Notes: generated by a model not told the origin, from the sequence alone. 35,712 bases of DNA from Nostocoides sp. Soil756 (GCF_001428065.1 NZ_LMSE01000001.1:249674-285385); one strand, 5' to 3'. Shown: positions 26,728 through 35,712, counted from the stretch's first letter. Translations and numbers: made by a program.

Positions 26728-28257
26728 TCAGCGGGACTGCTGCTTGATCCGGTTGGTCAGCTCGGTGACCTGGTTGTAGATGGCGCGCCGCTCGGCCATC
26801 AGCTGGCGGATCTTCTTCTCGGCGTGCATCACCGTGGTGTGGTCGCGGCCACCGAACTGCTGGCCGATCTTGGGCAGCGACAGGTCGGTGAGCTCGCGGC
26901 ACAGGTACATGGCGATCTGGCGGGCGGTGACGAGCACCCGGCTGCGCGACTGGCCCTGCAGGTCCTCGATGGTCAGCCCGAAGTACGCGGCCGTCTGGGC
27001 GATGATCGTCGCCGGCGTGACCTGGCTGGTGGAGTCGTCGGGGATGAGGTCGCGCAGCACGATCTCGGCCAGGCTCATGTCGACCGGCTGGCGGTTCAGG
27101 CTGGCGAACGCCGTGACGCGGATGAGGGCGCCCTCGAGCTCGCGGATGTTGGTCGAGATCCGCGACGCGATGAACTCGTGCACGTCGTCGGGGACGCTGA
27201 GCCGCTCCTGGATGGCCTTCTTGCGCAGGATCGCGATGCGGGTCTCGAGGTCGGGGGGCTGGACGTCGGTGAGCAGCCCCATCTCGAAGCGGCTGCGCAT
27301 CCGGGCCTCGAAGCCGGTGAGCAGCTTCGGGGGGACGTCGCTGGTGATGACGACCTGCTTGCTGGCGTTGTGCAGGGTGTTGAAGGTGTGGAAGAACTCC
27401 TCCTGGGTCTGCACCTTCCCCTGCAGGAACTGGATGTCGTCGATGAGCAGGACGTCGACGTCGCGGTAGCGGCGCTGGAAGTTGGCGGCCTTGTCGTCGC
27501 GGATGCTGTTGATGAAGTCGTTGGTGAACTCCTCGGAGTTCACGTAGCGGACCTTGACGTTGGGGAACAGCGCCCGGGCGTAGTGGCCGATGGCGTGCAG
27601 CAGGTGGGTCTTGCCCAGCCCGGAGTCGCCGTAGACGAAGAGCGGGTTGTACGCCTTGGCCGGCGCCTCGGCCACCGCCACCGCCGCCGCGTGGGCGAAC
27701 CGGTTGGACGCGCCGATGACGAAGGTGTCGAAGGTGTACTTGGGGTTCAGCCGGGTCAGCTCGACCTGCTCGGGCACCTGGGTGCCGGGGCGGGGCCGGC
27801 GCATCCCGGGGACCTCGACCAGGGCCGGGCGGCCGTGGTGGTCGCGGCCGGCGCCGCTCTCGTCGTCGTCGATGAGCGCGAGATCGTGGATCTGCTGGCG
27901 CCGGTCGGCGGCCCGCTGGTCGTGCCCCGGGTCGGTGTCGGGGTCCTGCGGCCCCGCGCCGTTGGCCTCGGGCTCCTGGCCGTCGGCCGGGAGGTCGGCC
28001 AGCGACGGGTCGACGGTGACGGCCAGGCGCACCTCACGACCGAGGCGCTCGCTGAGGGTGTGGGTGACGCGGTCGCGCAGCCGGGTCTCGACCTGGTCCT
28101 TGGTGAAGTCGTTGGGGACCGCGATCAGGGCGGTGTCGTCGAGCAGGCCGACCAGCCGGGCCAGGCCCAGGAACGCGCGCTGCTGGACGGGGATGCCGTC
28201 GTCGTCGAGAGCCTCGAGAGTGGCGCTCCACAGCTCGGTCATCATCCTGTCCGCCAC
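26728..28257 (-). CDS. dnaA: chromosomal replication initiator protein DnaA
   Basis: 509 residues. Domain I (about 5-80) binds partners. A long Asp/Pro-rich linker (85-165) forms domain II. Domain III is the AAA+ ATPase, with Walker A GDSGLGKT at 210-217 and Walker B LLIDDIQF at 270-277. Domain IV is the DNA-binding end with [23 protein letters not shown]. The start is placed at GTG 28257; two ATGs at 28245 and 28242 would shorten it by four or five residues. The protein binds the boxes in oriC, and two more boxes (28313-28333) lie in its own leader, so it probably regulates itself. Confidence 0.97.
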   Translation of the reverse strand: MADRMMTELWSATLEALDDDGIPVQQRAFLGLARLVGLLDDTALIAVPNDFTKDQVETRLRDRVTHTLSERLGREVRLAVTVDPSLADLPADGQEPEANGAGPQDPDTDPGHDQRAADRRQQIHDLALIDDDESGAGRDHHGRPALVEVPGMRRPRPGTQVPEQVELTRLNPKYTFDTFVIGASNRFAHAAAVAVAEAPAKAYNPLFVYGDSGLGKTHLLHAIGHYARALFPNVKVRYVNSEEFTNDFINSIRDDKAANFQRRYRDVDVLLIDDIQFLQGKVQTQEEFFHTFNTLHNASKQVVITSDVPPKLLTGFEARMRSRFEMGLLTDVQPPDLETRIAILRKKAIQERLSVPDDVHEFIASRISTNIRELEGALIRVTAFASLNRQPVDMSLAEIVLRDLIPDDSTSQVTPATIIAQTAAYFGLTIEDLQGQSRSRVLVTARQIAMYLCRELTDLSLPKIGQQFGGRDHTTVMHAEKKIRQLMAERRAIYNQVTELTNRIKQQSR

Positions 28258-28609
28258 GTGTTCCCGTCCTCGTTCCGCGTATCGTCGCCGTGCGGCACCG
28301 CGGACGGGTCGACCGTCCACACGGTTGTCCACAGGTTGTGGGTTGGGCGCGGCGCGGGCGCTCCCCGGAGTGTCGTCGCTGGATCCGCCGATGCTCCGTG
28401 CGATGGTAGAGGGTTCCTGGTCCCGTGGCGAACCGGTGGCCGGGTTTGGTCGGGGCGCCGCGCTCCGGTACCGTGATGCGGTCTGTTCGTCGGCGTTTTT
28501 CGCCTGCCCGCGGCCGCCCCGTGACGGGGGTCCCGGGCCTCCGATGACCGCCGATCAGGCACCTCCGACCCGCGGGCCTCCCGGCCCGTCCACCGCGAAA
28601 GAGATCATC
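28258..28609. promoter_or_regulatory. divergent dnaA / rpmH control region with DnaA boxes
   Basis: 352 bases without a gene. DnaA boxes CCGTCCACA (28313-28321) and TTGTCCACA (28325-28333, perfect) lie in the dnaA leader. A possible dnaA promoter on the minus strand has -10 TACCAT (28403-28408) and a weak -35 TTCGCC (28427-28432) 18 bases upstream. The boxes would lie downstream of its start, which fits autoregulation. Confidence 0.6.
28446..28474 (+). promoter_or_regulatory. probable rpmH promoter
   Basis: -35 TTGGTC (28446-28451) and -10 TACCGT (28469-28474) with an ideal 17-base spacer. The leader to rpmH would be about 130 bases. It probably drives rpmH-rnpA-yidD and perhaps yidC. Confidence 0.55.
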
Positions 28610-28747
28610 GTGAGCAAGCGGACCTTCCAGCCCAACAACCGCCGCCGGGCCAAGACCCACGGCTTCCGTCTCCGGATGCGGACCCGTGCGGGCCGCGCCA
28701 TCCTCGCGGCCCGTCGTCGCAAGGGTCGCTCCGAGCTCTCGGCCTGA
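28610..28747 (+). CDS. rpmH: 50S ribosomal protein L34
   Basis: 45 residues, the normal bacterial length, with the unmistakable pattern [20 protein letters not shown] and a very basic C-terminus ending GRSELSA. It is part of the large ribosomal subunit. GTG start with AAAGAG about seven bases before it. It is first in the rightward group, followed after nine bases by rnpA, the universal partner. Confidence 0.98.
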   Translation: MSKRTFQPNNRRRAKTHGFRLRMRTRAGRAILAARRRKGRSELSA

Positions 28748-28756
28748 GGCCGCTCG

Positions 28757-29122
28757 GTGCTGCCGGCGCCGAGCCGACTGCGTGAGCGGGCGGACTTCGC
28801 GACGGCAGCCCGCGGTCGCGGCGCTGTCCGCGCCGGCTCACGCCTCCTCGTGGTCCACGCCACCCGAACCGACGCGCGTGCGGGGTTCCCGCCGCGGGTC
28901 GGTTTCGTCGTGTCGAAGGCCGTCGGCAACGCCGTCGTGCGCAACCGCACCAAGCGTCGGCTGCGCTCGCTGGTCGTGCCGCTCCTGGGCGCCACCCCCT
29001 CCGGGGTCGACGTCGTGGTCCGGGCCAACCCGGCCGCGGGCTCCGCGACCTTCATGGACCTGCAGTCGGCGTTGAACCCGTTGTGGCACAGGGTTATCGG
29101 GCGTCTCGGGGGCTCCTCGTGA
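28757..29122 (+). CDS. rnpA: ribonuclease P protein component
   Basis: 121 residues. It binds the RNase P RNA and helps trim the 5' ends of tRNA precursors. The opening [19 protein letters not shown] is typical. The conserved RNA-binding motif reads [22 protein letters not shown], the classic RNR signature. GTG start. It overlaps yidD as GTGA, so the two are coupled. Confidence 0.97.
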   Translation: MLPAPSRLRERADFATAARGRGAVRAGSRLLVVHATRTDARAGFPPRVGFVVSKAVGNAVVRNRTKRRLRSLVVPLLGATPSGVDVVVRANPAAGSATFMDLQSALNPLWHRVIGRLGGSS

Positions 29123-29424
29123 GCGTCGGGCGCGTCCTCGCCTGGCCGCTGCTGGTGCTCATCAAGGGCTACCAGCGCTTCATCAGCCCGCTGCGGCCGC
29201 CGACCTGCCGGTACTACCCGTCGTGCTCGGCGTACGCCGTCACGGCCATCGAGCGCTTCGGCCCGCTGCGCGGCGGGTGGATGGGTGCGGCTCGGCTGCT
29301 GCGCTGCCATCCCTGGGCGGCGGGCGGCGTCGACCACGTGCCCGACCGCGACCCCGTCACCGGCCGGGCGGTGCCGGGCACCACCGGCCCGAAGCCGTAC
29401 GCAGGAACTCCGGCGGCCTCGTAG
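29119..29424 (+). CDS. yidD: membrane protein insertion efficiency factor YidD
   Basis: 101 residues. Family hallmarks are [31 protein letters not shown], read in overlapping parts, with the paired Cys, and GARLL-like [14 protein letters not shown]. It assists YidC in inserting membrane proteins and is a small amphipathic peripheral protein. GTG start overlapping the rnpA stop. The C-terminal ~25 residues ([17 protein letters not shown]) are a Pro/Gly tail. YidC follows after 75 bases. Confidence 0.96.
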   Translation: MSVGRVLAWPLLVLIKGYQRFISPLRPPTCRYYPSCSAYAVTAIERFGPLRGGWMGAARLLRCHPWAAGGVDHVPDRDPVTGRAVPGTTGPKPYAGTPAAS

Positions 29425-29499
29425 TCGTCGCACAGCTGACCCACCCCGTCACCGCGGTGACATCATCCGCCGGCTCCGGCCGGCCCGTCGAAGGACACC

Positions 29500-30651
29500 A
29501 TGGGCGATCTGTTCAACAGCATCCTGGCCCCGATCGAGTGGCTCGTCGCCTGGATCATGTACAGCTTCCACCAGGCGCTCACCGCCATCGGCATGCCCGA
29601 GGCGTCGGGGTGGACCTGGGGGCTGTCCATCGTCGGCCTGGTGATCGTGATGCGGGCGGCGATGATCCCGCTGTTCGTCAAGCAGATCAAGGCCTCGCGC
29701 AAGCTCCAGCTTATCCAGCCGGAGATGCAGAAGATCCAGAAGAAGTACAAGGGCAAGAACGACCCTGAGTCGCGCCAGGCGATGACCCAGGAGACGATGG
29801 ACCTGTACAAGAAGGAGGGGACCAACCCCTTCTCTTCGTGCCTGCCGATCCTGGTGCAGTCCCCGTTCTTCTTCGGCCTCTTCCGCGTGCTCAACGGGCT
29901 GCAGAAGATCTCCACCGGCGAGACCGACCCCATCGGCCCCATCACCAAGCAGGTCGCGAGCCAGGCCGAGAGGGCCTCGATCTTCGGGGCGCAGCTGTCC
30001 GACCACTTCCTCGGGGCCGACCGGCTCTCGACCCAGATCGTCACCATCGTCCTGATCGTGCTGATGTCGGCCACGACGTTCACCACGCAGCGCCAGCTGA
30101 TGACCAAGAACATGCCGCAGTCGGCGCTGGACAGCCCCTTCGCGAAGCAGCAGAAGATGCTGCTCTACGTCTTCCCCCTCGTCTTCGCCGTCTCCGGGGT
30201 CAACTTCCCCATCGGTGTCCTCATCTACTGGTTCACCACCAACGTGTGGTCGATGACCCAGCAGTTCTACGTGATCCGCCGGATGCCGGCGCCCGGCTCC
30301 GCGGCCGAGCGGGCCTACCACGAGCGGCTCAAGAAGAAGGGCAAGGCCATCCCGGGAGCCGCCGTGGCCACCGGAGCAGAGGCCGTCGAGGTCGACGAGA
30401 CGCCCGCGGGGCAGCGCGTGCAGCCCAAGTCCAAGAAGCGGGCCAAGGGTTCGGGCAAGACGGCGGGCGCCACGGCGGCCGGGTCGAAGCCCGCTGCCGG
30501 CACCCCCGCTTCCGCCAAGGACGCCTCCGGGAACCGCAGTGGCAAGACCTCCGGCGGCTCGAGCACCGCCGGCGCGGGAAAGCCCGGGGCCAAGAAGACC
30601 AGCGCCGGCAAGTCCAAGAAGTCGGGCCAGGGCTCCCCGTCCGCGGGCTGA
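29500..30651 (+). CDS. yidC: membrane protein insertase YidC/Oxa1 family
   Basis: 383 residues. It inserts proteins into the cell membrane, alone or with SecYEG. The first membrane segment (about 10-35) is followed by LVIVMRAAMIPLFVKQIKASRKL, where the Arg of the insertase groove lies. Next come the cytoplasmic coiled coil (MQKIQKKYKGKNDPESRQAM, TMDLYKKEGTNPFSSCLPIL) and further membrane segments (about 120-135, 178-195, 220-250), ending at GVLIYWFTTNVWSMTQQFYV. The last ~100 residues are a Lys/Ala/Gly/Ser-rich disordered tail that may contact ribosomes. ATG with AAGGAC six bases before. Confidence 0.97.
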   Translation: MGDLFNSILAPIEWLVAWIMYSFHQALTAIGMPEASGWTWGLSIVGLVIVMRAAMIPLFVKQIKASRKLQLIQPEMQKIQKKYKGKNDPESRQAMTQETMDLYKKEGTNPFSSCLPILVQSPFFFGLFRVLNGLQKISTGETDPIGPITKQVASQAERASIFGAQLSDHFLGADRLSTQIVTIVLIVLMSATTFTTQRQLMTKNMPQSALDSPFAKQQKMLLYVFPLVFAVSGVNFPIGVLIYWFTTNVWSMTQQFYVIRRMPAPGSAAERAYHERLKKKGKAIPGAAVATGAEAVEVDETPAGQRVQPKSKKRAKGSGKTAGATAAGSKPAAGTPASAKDASGNRSGKTSGGSSTAGAGKPGAKKTSAGKSKKSGQGSPSAG

Positions 30652-30706
30652 CCCCCACCGTCGGCTTCCCCCAGTACCCCTTCCCCCAGCACCCTTTGGA
30701 GAGCCC

Positions 30707-31429
30707 ATGAGCGAGCAGCGCACCGAGGACAGCGAGCAGGTCACCGACGAGACCGTCGCCGTCAGCGACACCACCGACACCACGGAGGCCACCGTGGCCG
30801 CGGAGACCACTGAGAGCCGTACCCCTGACGCGTCCCCCACCGACGCGGCTGGGGCCCAGCCGGCAACGGACGAGACTGAGAGCACTCACGACACGGACGA
30901 CACCGAGGGTGACGCCGACGGTGGCAGCGCCGGTGACGGCAGCCGTCGTGGCGGTCGTCGGGCCCAGCTGGTGCGAGAGGGTGAGGTCGCAGCCGATTTC
31001 CTGGAGACCCTGCTCGACATCTGCGACCTCGACGGTGACCTCGACGTGGACGTGGACGGTGACCGCGCGGCCGTGGCCATCGTCGACAGCGAGGACGGCC
31101 GGGTGCCTCGCCGGCTCGTCGGTCCGGACGGGCAGGTCCTCGACGCCCTGCAGGAGCTGGCGCGCCTGGCGGTCCAGTCGGAGACCGGTGAGCGCAGCCG
31201 GCTGATGCTCGACGTCGCCGGGCACCGCGCCGAGCGGCGGGCTGCTCTGGTGGCCATCGCCAAGGAGGCCATCACGAAGGTGAAGGACTCCGGTGAGTCC
31301 ACCTCGCTGTCGCCGATGAGCGCGTTCGAGCGCAAGGTGGTGCACGACGAGGTGCTGGCCGCGGGTCTGGTGTCGGAGTCGGAGGGCTCGGAGCCGCGCC
31401 GGTACGTTGTCATCGCGCCGTCCGCCTGA
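30707..31429 (+). CDS. jag: Jag/KhpB RNA-binding protein (KH and R3H domains)
   Basis: 240 residues. The first ~80 are acidic and Thr-rich (DETVAVSDTTDTTEATV). Then comes a KH-like domain (AADFLETLLDICDLDGDLDVDVD, VGPDGQVLDALQELARLAV), followed by an R3H domain (GHRAERRAALVAIAKEAI, LSPMSAFERKVVHDEV). It binds RNA and is linked to cell-wall growth and cell division in Gram-positive bacteria. It is 55 bases after yidC. Its stop is only six bases before a parS site that contains the rsmG start. Confidence 0.93.
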   Translation: MSEQRTEDSEQVTDETVAVSDTTDTTEATVAAETTESRTPDASPTDAAGAQPATDETESTHDTDDTEGDADGGSAGDGSRRGGRRAQLVREGEVAADFLETLLDICDLDGDLDVDVDGDRAAVAIVDSEDGRVPRRLVGPDGQVLDALQELARLAVQSETGERSRLMLDVAGHRAERRAALVAIAKEAITKVKDSGESTSLSPMSAFERKVVHDEVLAAGLVSESEGSEPRRYVVIAPSA

Positions 31430-31435
31430 GGGTTC

Positions 31436-31449
31436 GTTTCACGTGAAAC
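31436..31449. promoter_or_regulatory. parS: parS site 1, at the rsmG start codon
   Basis: GTTTCACGTGAAAC, a perfect ParB-binding palindrome. The GTG in its centre (31443) is the likely rsmG start codon, so the site lies within the ribosome binding and start region. Confidence 0.95.
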
Positions 31450-32186
31450 ATGACGGGCCTGACCCGATCGCACCTCCGGCCGCACCTTCGGGTGCGGCCG
31501 CGGTGTTCGGGGACCGGGTGGGACTGGCCGAGCGGTTCGTGGCGATCCTGGCCGACACCGGCGTCACCCATGGACTGATCGGGCCGCGGGAGGTCCCGCG
31601 CCTCTGGGAGCGACACGTGCTCAACTGCGCGGTCATCGAGGACGCGTTCCCCCACGGGGCGATGATCGTGGACGTCGGGTCGGGTGCCGGCCTGCCGGGT
31701 GTCGCGCTGGCCATCGCGCGCCCGGACCTCGAAGTGCACCTGGTCGAGCCGATGCTGCGCCGCACGACCTGGCTGGGCACGGTGGTGGACGTGCTCGGGC
31801 TCAGCGGGGTGACGGTCCACCGCGGCCGGGCCGAAGAGCTCGCCGGCACGCTGGAGGCTCCCTGGGTCACGGCGCGTGCAGTGGCGCGTCTCGACAAGCT
31901 GGCCCGCTGGTGTGTCCCCCTGCTGTCCGCGGGCGGGAGTCTGGTCGCCATGAAGGGGCGCAGCGCGGCGAAGGAGCTCGACGAGGACCGTCGTTCGCTG
32001 GATCGCCTGGGACTCGCCTCCGCGACGGTGCGCGAGCACGGCGGCGACCTGCTGGAGGAGCCGGTGCTGACGGTCGACCTCACGTTCGTCGAGCGTGGGT
32101 CGCGGGCCGGCGCTGACGGACGCCGACGGGGCGGGGCCCGGGCGCGGGCGCGCGGTGCACGTGGAGACGGGCTCGCCGGCACCTGA
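31443..32186 (+). CDS. rsmG: 16S rRNA (guanine-527-N7) methyltransferase
   Basis: 247 residues from GTG 31443. It methylates G527 of 16S rNA near the streptomycin site, using S-adenosylmethionine. Motifs: GPREVPRLWERHVLNCAVI, then the SAM loop IVDVGSGAGLPGVALAIARP, the acidic VHLVEPM, ARAVARLDKLARW, and PLLSAGGSLVAMKG. The start codon is inside a perfect parS palindrome, and GAGGG lies ten bases upstream. An in-frame reading further upstream exists but runs into jag. The C-terminal ~30 residues are Arg/Gly-rich (GRRRGGARARARGARG) and probably disordered. Loss of this gene gives low-level streptomycin resistance in other bacteria. Confidence 0.95.
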   Translation: MKHDGPDPIAPPAAPSGAAAVFGDRVGLAERFVAILADTGVTHGLIGPREVPRLWERHVLNCAVIEDAFPHGAMIVDVGSGAGLPGVALAIARPDLEVHLVEPMLRRTTWLGTVVDVLGLSGVTVHRGRAEELAGTLEAPWVTARAVARLDKLARWCVPLLSAGGSLVAMKGRSAAKELDEDRRSLDRLGLASATVREHGGDLLEEPVLTVDLTFVERGSRAGADGRRRGGARARARGARGDGLAGT

Positions 32187-32747
32187 CGGCGACGCTCGCC
32201 GGCACCGTGCGCCCCCGCGGAACGGGCCAGGGTCACGCGGGCGGCCGTGGGGCAAGGCACGCTGCCCGGTCGGGCGGCCCGGGCGCTCGTGGGGATGGGC
32301 GTGGGGGGATGGGCGTGTGGACGGGCCGAGTGGTCGGAGGGCGTGGGGGCCGGCCACAAGTGCCGGCCCAGGCGGCCCGGGGTGGTCGCGGGGACGCTTA
32401 CCAGGCCGGCGCCGGTGGCCGTCTCGACCTGGACGCCCCGACGGTGCGGTCCGCGCAGGGGGATGGCGGCCGGGCGTGCGGGCGGAGGACGGGAACGCGC
32501 GCTGCGGACCGCGGAGGGCCCACCGGCGGGGCACCTCGTCGCCGACGTCGGGCCTCGCACTCGGCATGGTGCCACCCGTCCGGCAGGAGGCGCCATTGCC
32601 GGCGGCGAACGGTCTGCACTCCATGTCGACGGGCGTGGGTGCAGGCACCTCTCTTGGCCGTCGGCGGTGCACCCCGCGAGAAGCGGGAGCGCCGAGGTCG
32701 CCCACGGGCCGGTGCGTGGGGCGGCGCGGGGGGCGGAGCGGCAGCCT

Positions 32748-32761
32748 GTTTCACGTGAAAC
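32748..32761. promoter_or_regulatory. parS: parS site 2
   Basis: Perfect GTTTCACGTGAAAC, flanked by T on the left. Confidence 0.95.
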
Positions 32762-32848
32762 GTTCGTGTAGGCGGCTGAGCGATGGTCCGATGGCGACGG
32801 CAGCGGTGGTGATGGGTGAGACGTGCGGCGACAGCCACGTATCCTCGT

Positions 32849-32862
32849 GTTTCACGTGAAAC
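32849..32862. promoter_or_regulatory. parS: parS site 3
   Basis: Perfect GTTTCACGTGAAAC, 101 bases after site 2. Confidence 0.95.
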
Positions 32863-33008
32863 GAGACCCCAGGGGACGTAGCCGCTGGGCGCTCCCCTGA
32901 GGAGAGCGCCGGGACTGGCGTTCCGAGATGGTTCACGGGGAACGTACCAAACGCGGGGGTCGACCCACGGAGCAGCTGGGGGACCCCGAGCGAGACGAGG
33001 CGGGGCGT

Positions 33009-33022
33009 GTTTCACGTGAAAC
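33009..33022. promoter_or_regulatory. parS: parS site 4 (full 16-bp consensus)
   Basis: The only copy with both flanking bases of the 16-bp palindrome (T at 33008, A at 33023), so probably the strongest site. Confidence 0.95.
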
Positions 33023-33115
33023 AACCAGGCCGGTCCAAGATCGCTCCGCCGGGAGCCAGCGCCGGGCAGGCTGCACACCTCCAACCACGCGACGCGGCAG
33101 CCGGTCCATCCGTGG

Positions 33116-33256
33116 TCATCCACAAGTTATCCACCGCTGCCCCTGGCGTGCGTGGCGCCGCACGACGCGCGTAAAGTCGCGCAACAGTGCGGAACGAGGG
33201 TCGGGCCCCGCGTCGTCGCACGGGGGAGAGGCCGGGTCGTCCACCGGTTGTCCACA
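33116..33256. promoter_or_regulatory. DnaA-box cluster upstream of parA
   Basis: TCATCCACA (33116-33124), TTATCCACC (33127-33135) and a perfect TTGTCCACA (33248-33256). It lies 75-215 bases before the parA start. DnaA may regulate parAB here, or the region may be an outlying part of the origin. Confidence 0.6.
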
Positions 33257-33330
33257 GAGGCGGAGCCTTCTTGGCGTGTCGGGGGTGAGTGGGGTTGGAT
33301 GGCTCCGTTGTCGTCAAGGAGGGTGGTCGT

Positions 33331-34590
33331 GTGAGCGCGGTCGCAGGCAGGGAAGTAGTGACCGTCGCTGGAGGCTTGGGGTTCCCGCGACCCCCCGCGG
33401 TGCCCGCGTCCGAGCTCGGGTGGCCGCGGGCCGTTTCACGTGAAACAGTGACGCCACCGTCCTCACCGCCGATCTCGGCCGCGGACGCTCCGACCTCCAC
33501 GGAGGGCACCACCACCGGTAGCCTCGAGGGGGCTGGCGATCACCGATCCACCACCGTCGAGCGGGAGAGCGGGCCGGGGGTCGCCGTCCGCGGGACGGAG
33601 AGCGGCCCGGCGGAGGCCGGGTCGTCCGAGCGCACGACCGACGACACCGAGGAGCGAGCCGCTATCGCTGCATCCATTCCTGGCGCTGACGCCATGACCC
33701 CGCTGGCTCAGGCCGTCGCTGCTGACGCCCGGAAGCGGATCACGCTGAGCGGGCGTACCGTCCCCCGCCCGAGCCGGACCCGCGTCCTGACGGTCGCCAA
33801 CCAGAAGGGGGGCGTCGGCAAGACCACCACCACGGTCAACATCGCGGCCGCCCTGGCGCAGGCCGGCAGCACCGTCCTGGTGATCGACCTCGACCCCCAG
33901 GGGAACGCCAGCACCGCCCTCGGCATCGACCACCACTCCGAGGTGCCCAGCATCTACGACGTGCTGGTCGAGGGCGAGCCCCTGGCCGACGTCGTCCAGG
34001 CGTGCCCCGACATCCCGCGCCTCCTCTGTGCGCCGGCCACCATCGACCTGGCCGGCGCCGAGATCGAGCTGGTCTCGCTCGTCGCCCGCGAGACCCGCCT
34101 GCAGAAGGCGGTGGCCGCCTACGTGGAACAGCGGGCGGCGAGCGAGGACCAGCTCGACTACGTGCTGGTGGACTGCCCCCCCAGCCTCGGCCTGCTCACC
34201 GTCAACGCGTTCGTCGCGGCCACCGAGGTGTTCATCCCGATCCAGTGCGAGTACTACGCCCTCGAGGGCCTCTCGCAGCTGCTGAAGAACATCGAGATGA
34301 TCCGCAACCACCTGAACCCGTCGCTGCACGTGTCGACCATCCTGCTCACCATGTTCGACGCGCGCACCCGGCTCTCGGCCCAGGTGGCCGACGAGGTGCG
34401 CACGCACTTCTCGGAGCAGACCCTCCGAGCCACGGTGCCCCGCTCGGTGCGGATCTCCGAGGCGCCCAGCCACGGTGAGACCGTCATGACCTACGACCCC
34501 AACAGCAGTGGGGCCCTGTCCTATCTCGAGGCGGCCGTCGAGCTCGCCGAACGGGGCGTGCGCGCCCAGACCACGGAGGAGTCCGCGTGA
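33331..34590 (+). CDS. parA: chromosome-partitioning ATPase ParA (Soj)
   Basis: 419 residues from GTG 33331, chosen for the strong AAGGAGGG (33316-33323) seven bases before. The deviant Walker A KGGVGKTT is at about residue 169, Walker A' [12 protein letters not shown] follows, and Walker B is [10 protein letters not shown]. It is a DNA-binding ATPase that moves ParB-parS complexes apart. The N-terminal ~150 residues are an unusually long, disordered Thr/Ser/Glu-rich extension before RVLTVANQ. This part contains the translated parS site as VSRET. A later ATG (33694, MTPLAQAV) would give a standard-length ParA, so translation could start there. It overlaps parB as GTGA. Confidence 0.95.
   Translation: MSAVAGREVVTVAGGLGFPRPPAVPASELGWPRAVSRETVTPPSSPPISAADAPTSTEGTTTGSLEGAGDHRSTTVERESGPGVAVRGTESGPAEAGSSERTTDDTEERAAIAASIPGADAMTPLAQAVAADARKRITLSGRTVPRPSRTRVLTVANQKGGVGKTTTTVNIAAALAQAGSTVLVIDLDPQGNASTALGIDHHSEVPSIYDVLVEGEPLADVVQACPDIPRLLCAPATIDLAGAEIELVSLVARETRLQKAVAAYVEQRAASEDQLDYVLVDCPPSLGLLTVNAFVAATEVFIPIQCEYYALEGLSQLLKNIEMIRNHLNPSLHVSTILLTMFDARTRLSAQVADEVRTHFSEQTLRATVPRSVRISEAPSHGETVMTYDPNSSGALSYLEAAVELAERGVRAQTTEESA
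33433..33446. promoter_or_regulatory. parS: parS site 5, inside the parA reading frame
   Basis: Perfect GTTTCACGTGAAAC. In the parA frame it reads Val-Ser-Arg-Glu-Thr, a tag seen when parS is translated. Confidence 0.95.
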
Positions 34591-35645
34591 GCGAGAAGCG
34601 TCGTGCCCTGGGCCGTGGGCTCGGGGCCCTCATCCCCACCCAGCCGGCCACCGACCGGCCCGTCGACGTGTTCTTCCGCGACCGCGACGAGGACCCGACC
34701 GCCGCGCAGAACGGGGGCCCGGACAGCGGGCCCCGGGGGGACGCCGAGCGCGGGGATGCCTCCACCCCGGCGACCCCGGCGTCGGACGGGCCGGTCCTCA
34801 AGCCGGTCCCCGGGGCGGAGTTCGCCGAGATCCCGGTCGACGCCATCCGGCCCAACCCGCGCCAGCCGCGCACCGTCTTCGACGAGGACGCCCTGGCCGA
34901 GCTGGTGCACTCGATCCGCGAGATCGGGGTCCTGCAGCCCATCGTGGTGCGGCCCGCACCGGACGCCACGGCCGACAGCGAGGTGCGCTTCGAGCTGATC
35001 ATGGGCGAGCGACGTTGGCGCGCGTCCCGTGAGGCCGGGAAGGAGACGGTCCCCGCCATCGTGCGGTCGACCGACGAGGACGACCTCCTGCGGGACGCCC
35101 TCCTGGAGAACCTGCACCGCAGCGAGCTCAACCCCCTCGAGGAGGCGGCGGCCTACCAGCAGCTGCTCGACGACTTCGGCTGCACCCAGGAGGAGCTCGC
35201 GCGCCGCATCGGCCGCTCGCGGCCGCAGATCTCGAACACGCTGCGCCTGCTGAAGCTGCCGCCGGCGGTGGCCCGTCGCGTGGCGGCCGGCGTGCTGAGC
35301 GCCGGGCACGCCCGCGCCCTCCTGGCCGTGCCCGACGCCGCGGCGATGGAACGGCTGGCGCAGCGCATCGTCGCCGAGGGGCTCTCGGTGCGCTCGGTGG
35401 AGGAGATCGTCGCGGTGGGCGATGCCGACACCCCGCCGGCGCGCCGCAACGCCCCCCGGGCCGGCAGCCGGCGCCCCCAGCTCGACGACCTGGCGGCCGA
35501 CCTGTCGGACCGGCTCGAGACGCGGGTGCGGATCGCCCTCGGCCAGAAGAAGGGGCGCCTGACGGTGGAGTTCGCCTCCGTCGAGGACCTCAACCGCATC
35601 CTGTCGGCCATGCATCTGCGCGACGAGGCCGAGCGCGCGTCCTGA
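34587..35645 (+). CDS. parB: chromosome-partitioning protein ParB (Spo0J)
   Basis: 352 residues. It is a CTP-dependent clamp that loads at parS and spreads on DNA. It begins with the ParA-stimulating peptide ([13 protein letters not shown]), then a Pro/Asp linker (about 20-80). The CTP-binding fold follows, with [26 protein letters not shown] and GERRWRA, then [13 protein letters not shown]. The helix-turn-helix is [24 protein letters not shown]. The C-terminal dimer domain ends with [17 protein letters not shown] start overlapping parA by four bases. Only 67 bases remain after it; I see nothing in them. Confidence 0.97.
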   Translation: MSEKRRALGRGLGALIPTQPATDRPVDVFFRDRDEDPTAAQNGGPDSGPRGDAERGDASTPATPASDGPVLKPVPGAEFAEIPVDAIRPNPRQPRTVFDEDALAELVHSIREIGVLQPIVVRPAPDATADSEVRFELIMGERRWRASREAGKETVPAIVRSTDEDDLLRDALLENLHRSELNPLEEAAAYQQLLDDFGCTQEELARRIGRSRPQISNTLRLLKLPPAVARRVAAGVLSAGHARALLAVPDAAAMERLAQRIVAEGLSVRSVEEIVAVGDADTPPARRNAPRAGSRRPQLDDLAADLSDRLETRVRIALGQKKGRLTVEFASVEDLNRILSAMHLRDEAERAS

Positions 35646-35712
35646 CCGGGGGGGACGAAAAGGGCTGCGGCCCAACGTTTCCCAGGACTCGAACGCTCCG
35701 CACGGCGAACGG

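Larger units (their letters stand above)
32187..33330. other. 1.1-kb gene-free centromere region between rsmG and parA
   Basis: No gene is supported: open frames are present on both strands but are GC-driven, lack ribosome sites and change register at each parS. It contains three perfect parS sites, one degenerate copy (32930-32943, three mismatches) and a DnaA-box group just before parA. A box-like TGTGGACGG occurs at 32316-32324. The parA promoter must lie in the last ~150 bases. Confidence 0.8.

Noticed and set aside
26665-28476. 603-residue plus-strand open frame
   Set aside because: Antisense to dnaA.
32095-32859. Open frames in the rsmG-parA gap
   Set aside because: No ribosome site or family feature; Arg/Gly/Pro-rich products; the region is a parS centromere.

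Overview
The window is about 36 kb of a high-GC actinobacterial chromosome around the replication origin. The evidence is the order parB-parA-rsmG-jag-yidC-yidD-rnpA-rpmH / dnaA-oriC-dnaN-gnd-recF-dciA, then gyrB-gyrA-DUF3566-tRNA-Ile-DLW39-tRNA-Ala, with many GTG starts. The DLW-39 gene, gnd between dnaN and recF, and DUF3566 behind gyrA point to Micrococcales. A relative of Janibacter, Knoellia or Phycicoccus is my guess from gene order only.

Region 1 (1-8457) is an accessory island beside the 3' end of tRNA-Ala. It starts with a possible defence module: a C5 cytosine DNA methyltransferase facing a GHKL ATPase. The ATPase overlaps a Rossmann/methyltransferase-like protein, and a PIN-domain nuclease follows. 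Next comes a gene-free stretch holding a small cloverleaf-like element made of three C-GNA-G minihairpins. A decayed fragment of a conjugative element follows (pilin-like protein with a damaged start, TcpE-like membrane protein, truncated VirB4-like ATPase). The island ends with an unrecognised Ala/Gly-rich membrane protein.

Region 2 (8416-14722) runs leftward. It carries gyrB, gyrA and a DUF3566 membrane protein, then tRNA-Ile(GAT), a 40-residue DLW-39 protein and tRNA-Ala(TGC). A nested inverted repeat lies between gyrB and gyrA, and a 17-bp stem lies after DUF3566.

Region 3 (14859-21837) is less conserved between species. It holds a protealysin-like M4 metallopeptidase with an emfourin-like (inhibitor) C-terminal domain in the same chain, a large secreted beta-rich protein, a crotonase-family protein, and a deazaflavin-dependent oxidoreductase divergent from a TetR regulator with two operator-like palindromes between them.

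Region 4 (21877-35645) is the core origin. On the minus strand are dnaA, the DnaA-box-rich oriC, dnaN, gnd, recF and dciA. On the plus strand are rpmH, rnpA, yidD, yidC, jag, rsmG, parA and parB. Five perfect parS sites lie in 2 kb from the rsmG start codon to the parA coding region, and a further DnaA-box cluster sits just upstream of parA. Replication start (DnaA, DnaN, DciA), supercoiling (GyrAB), repair (RecF) and segregation (ParAB-parS) are thus encoded together.
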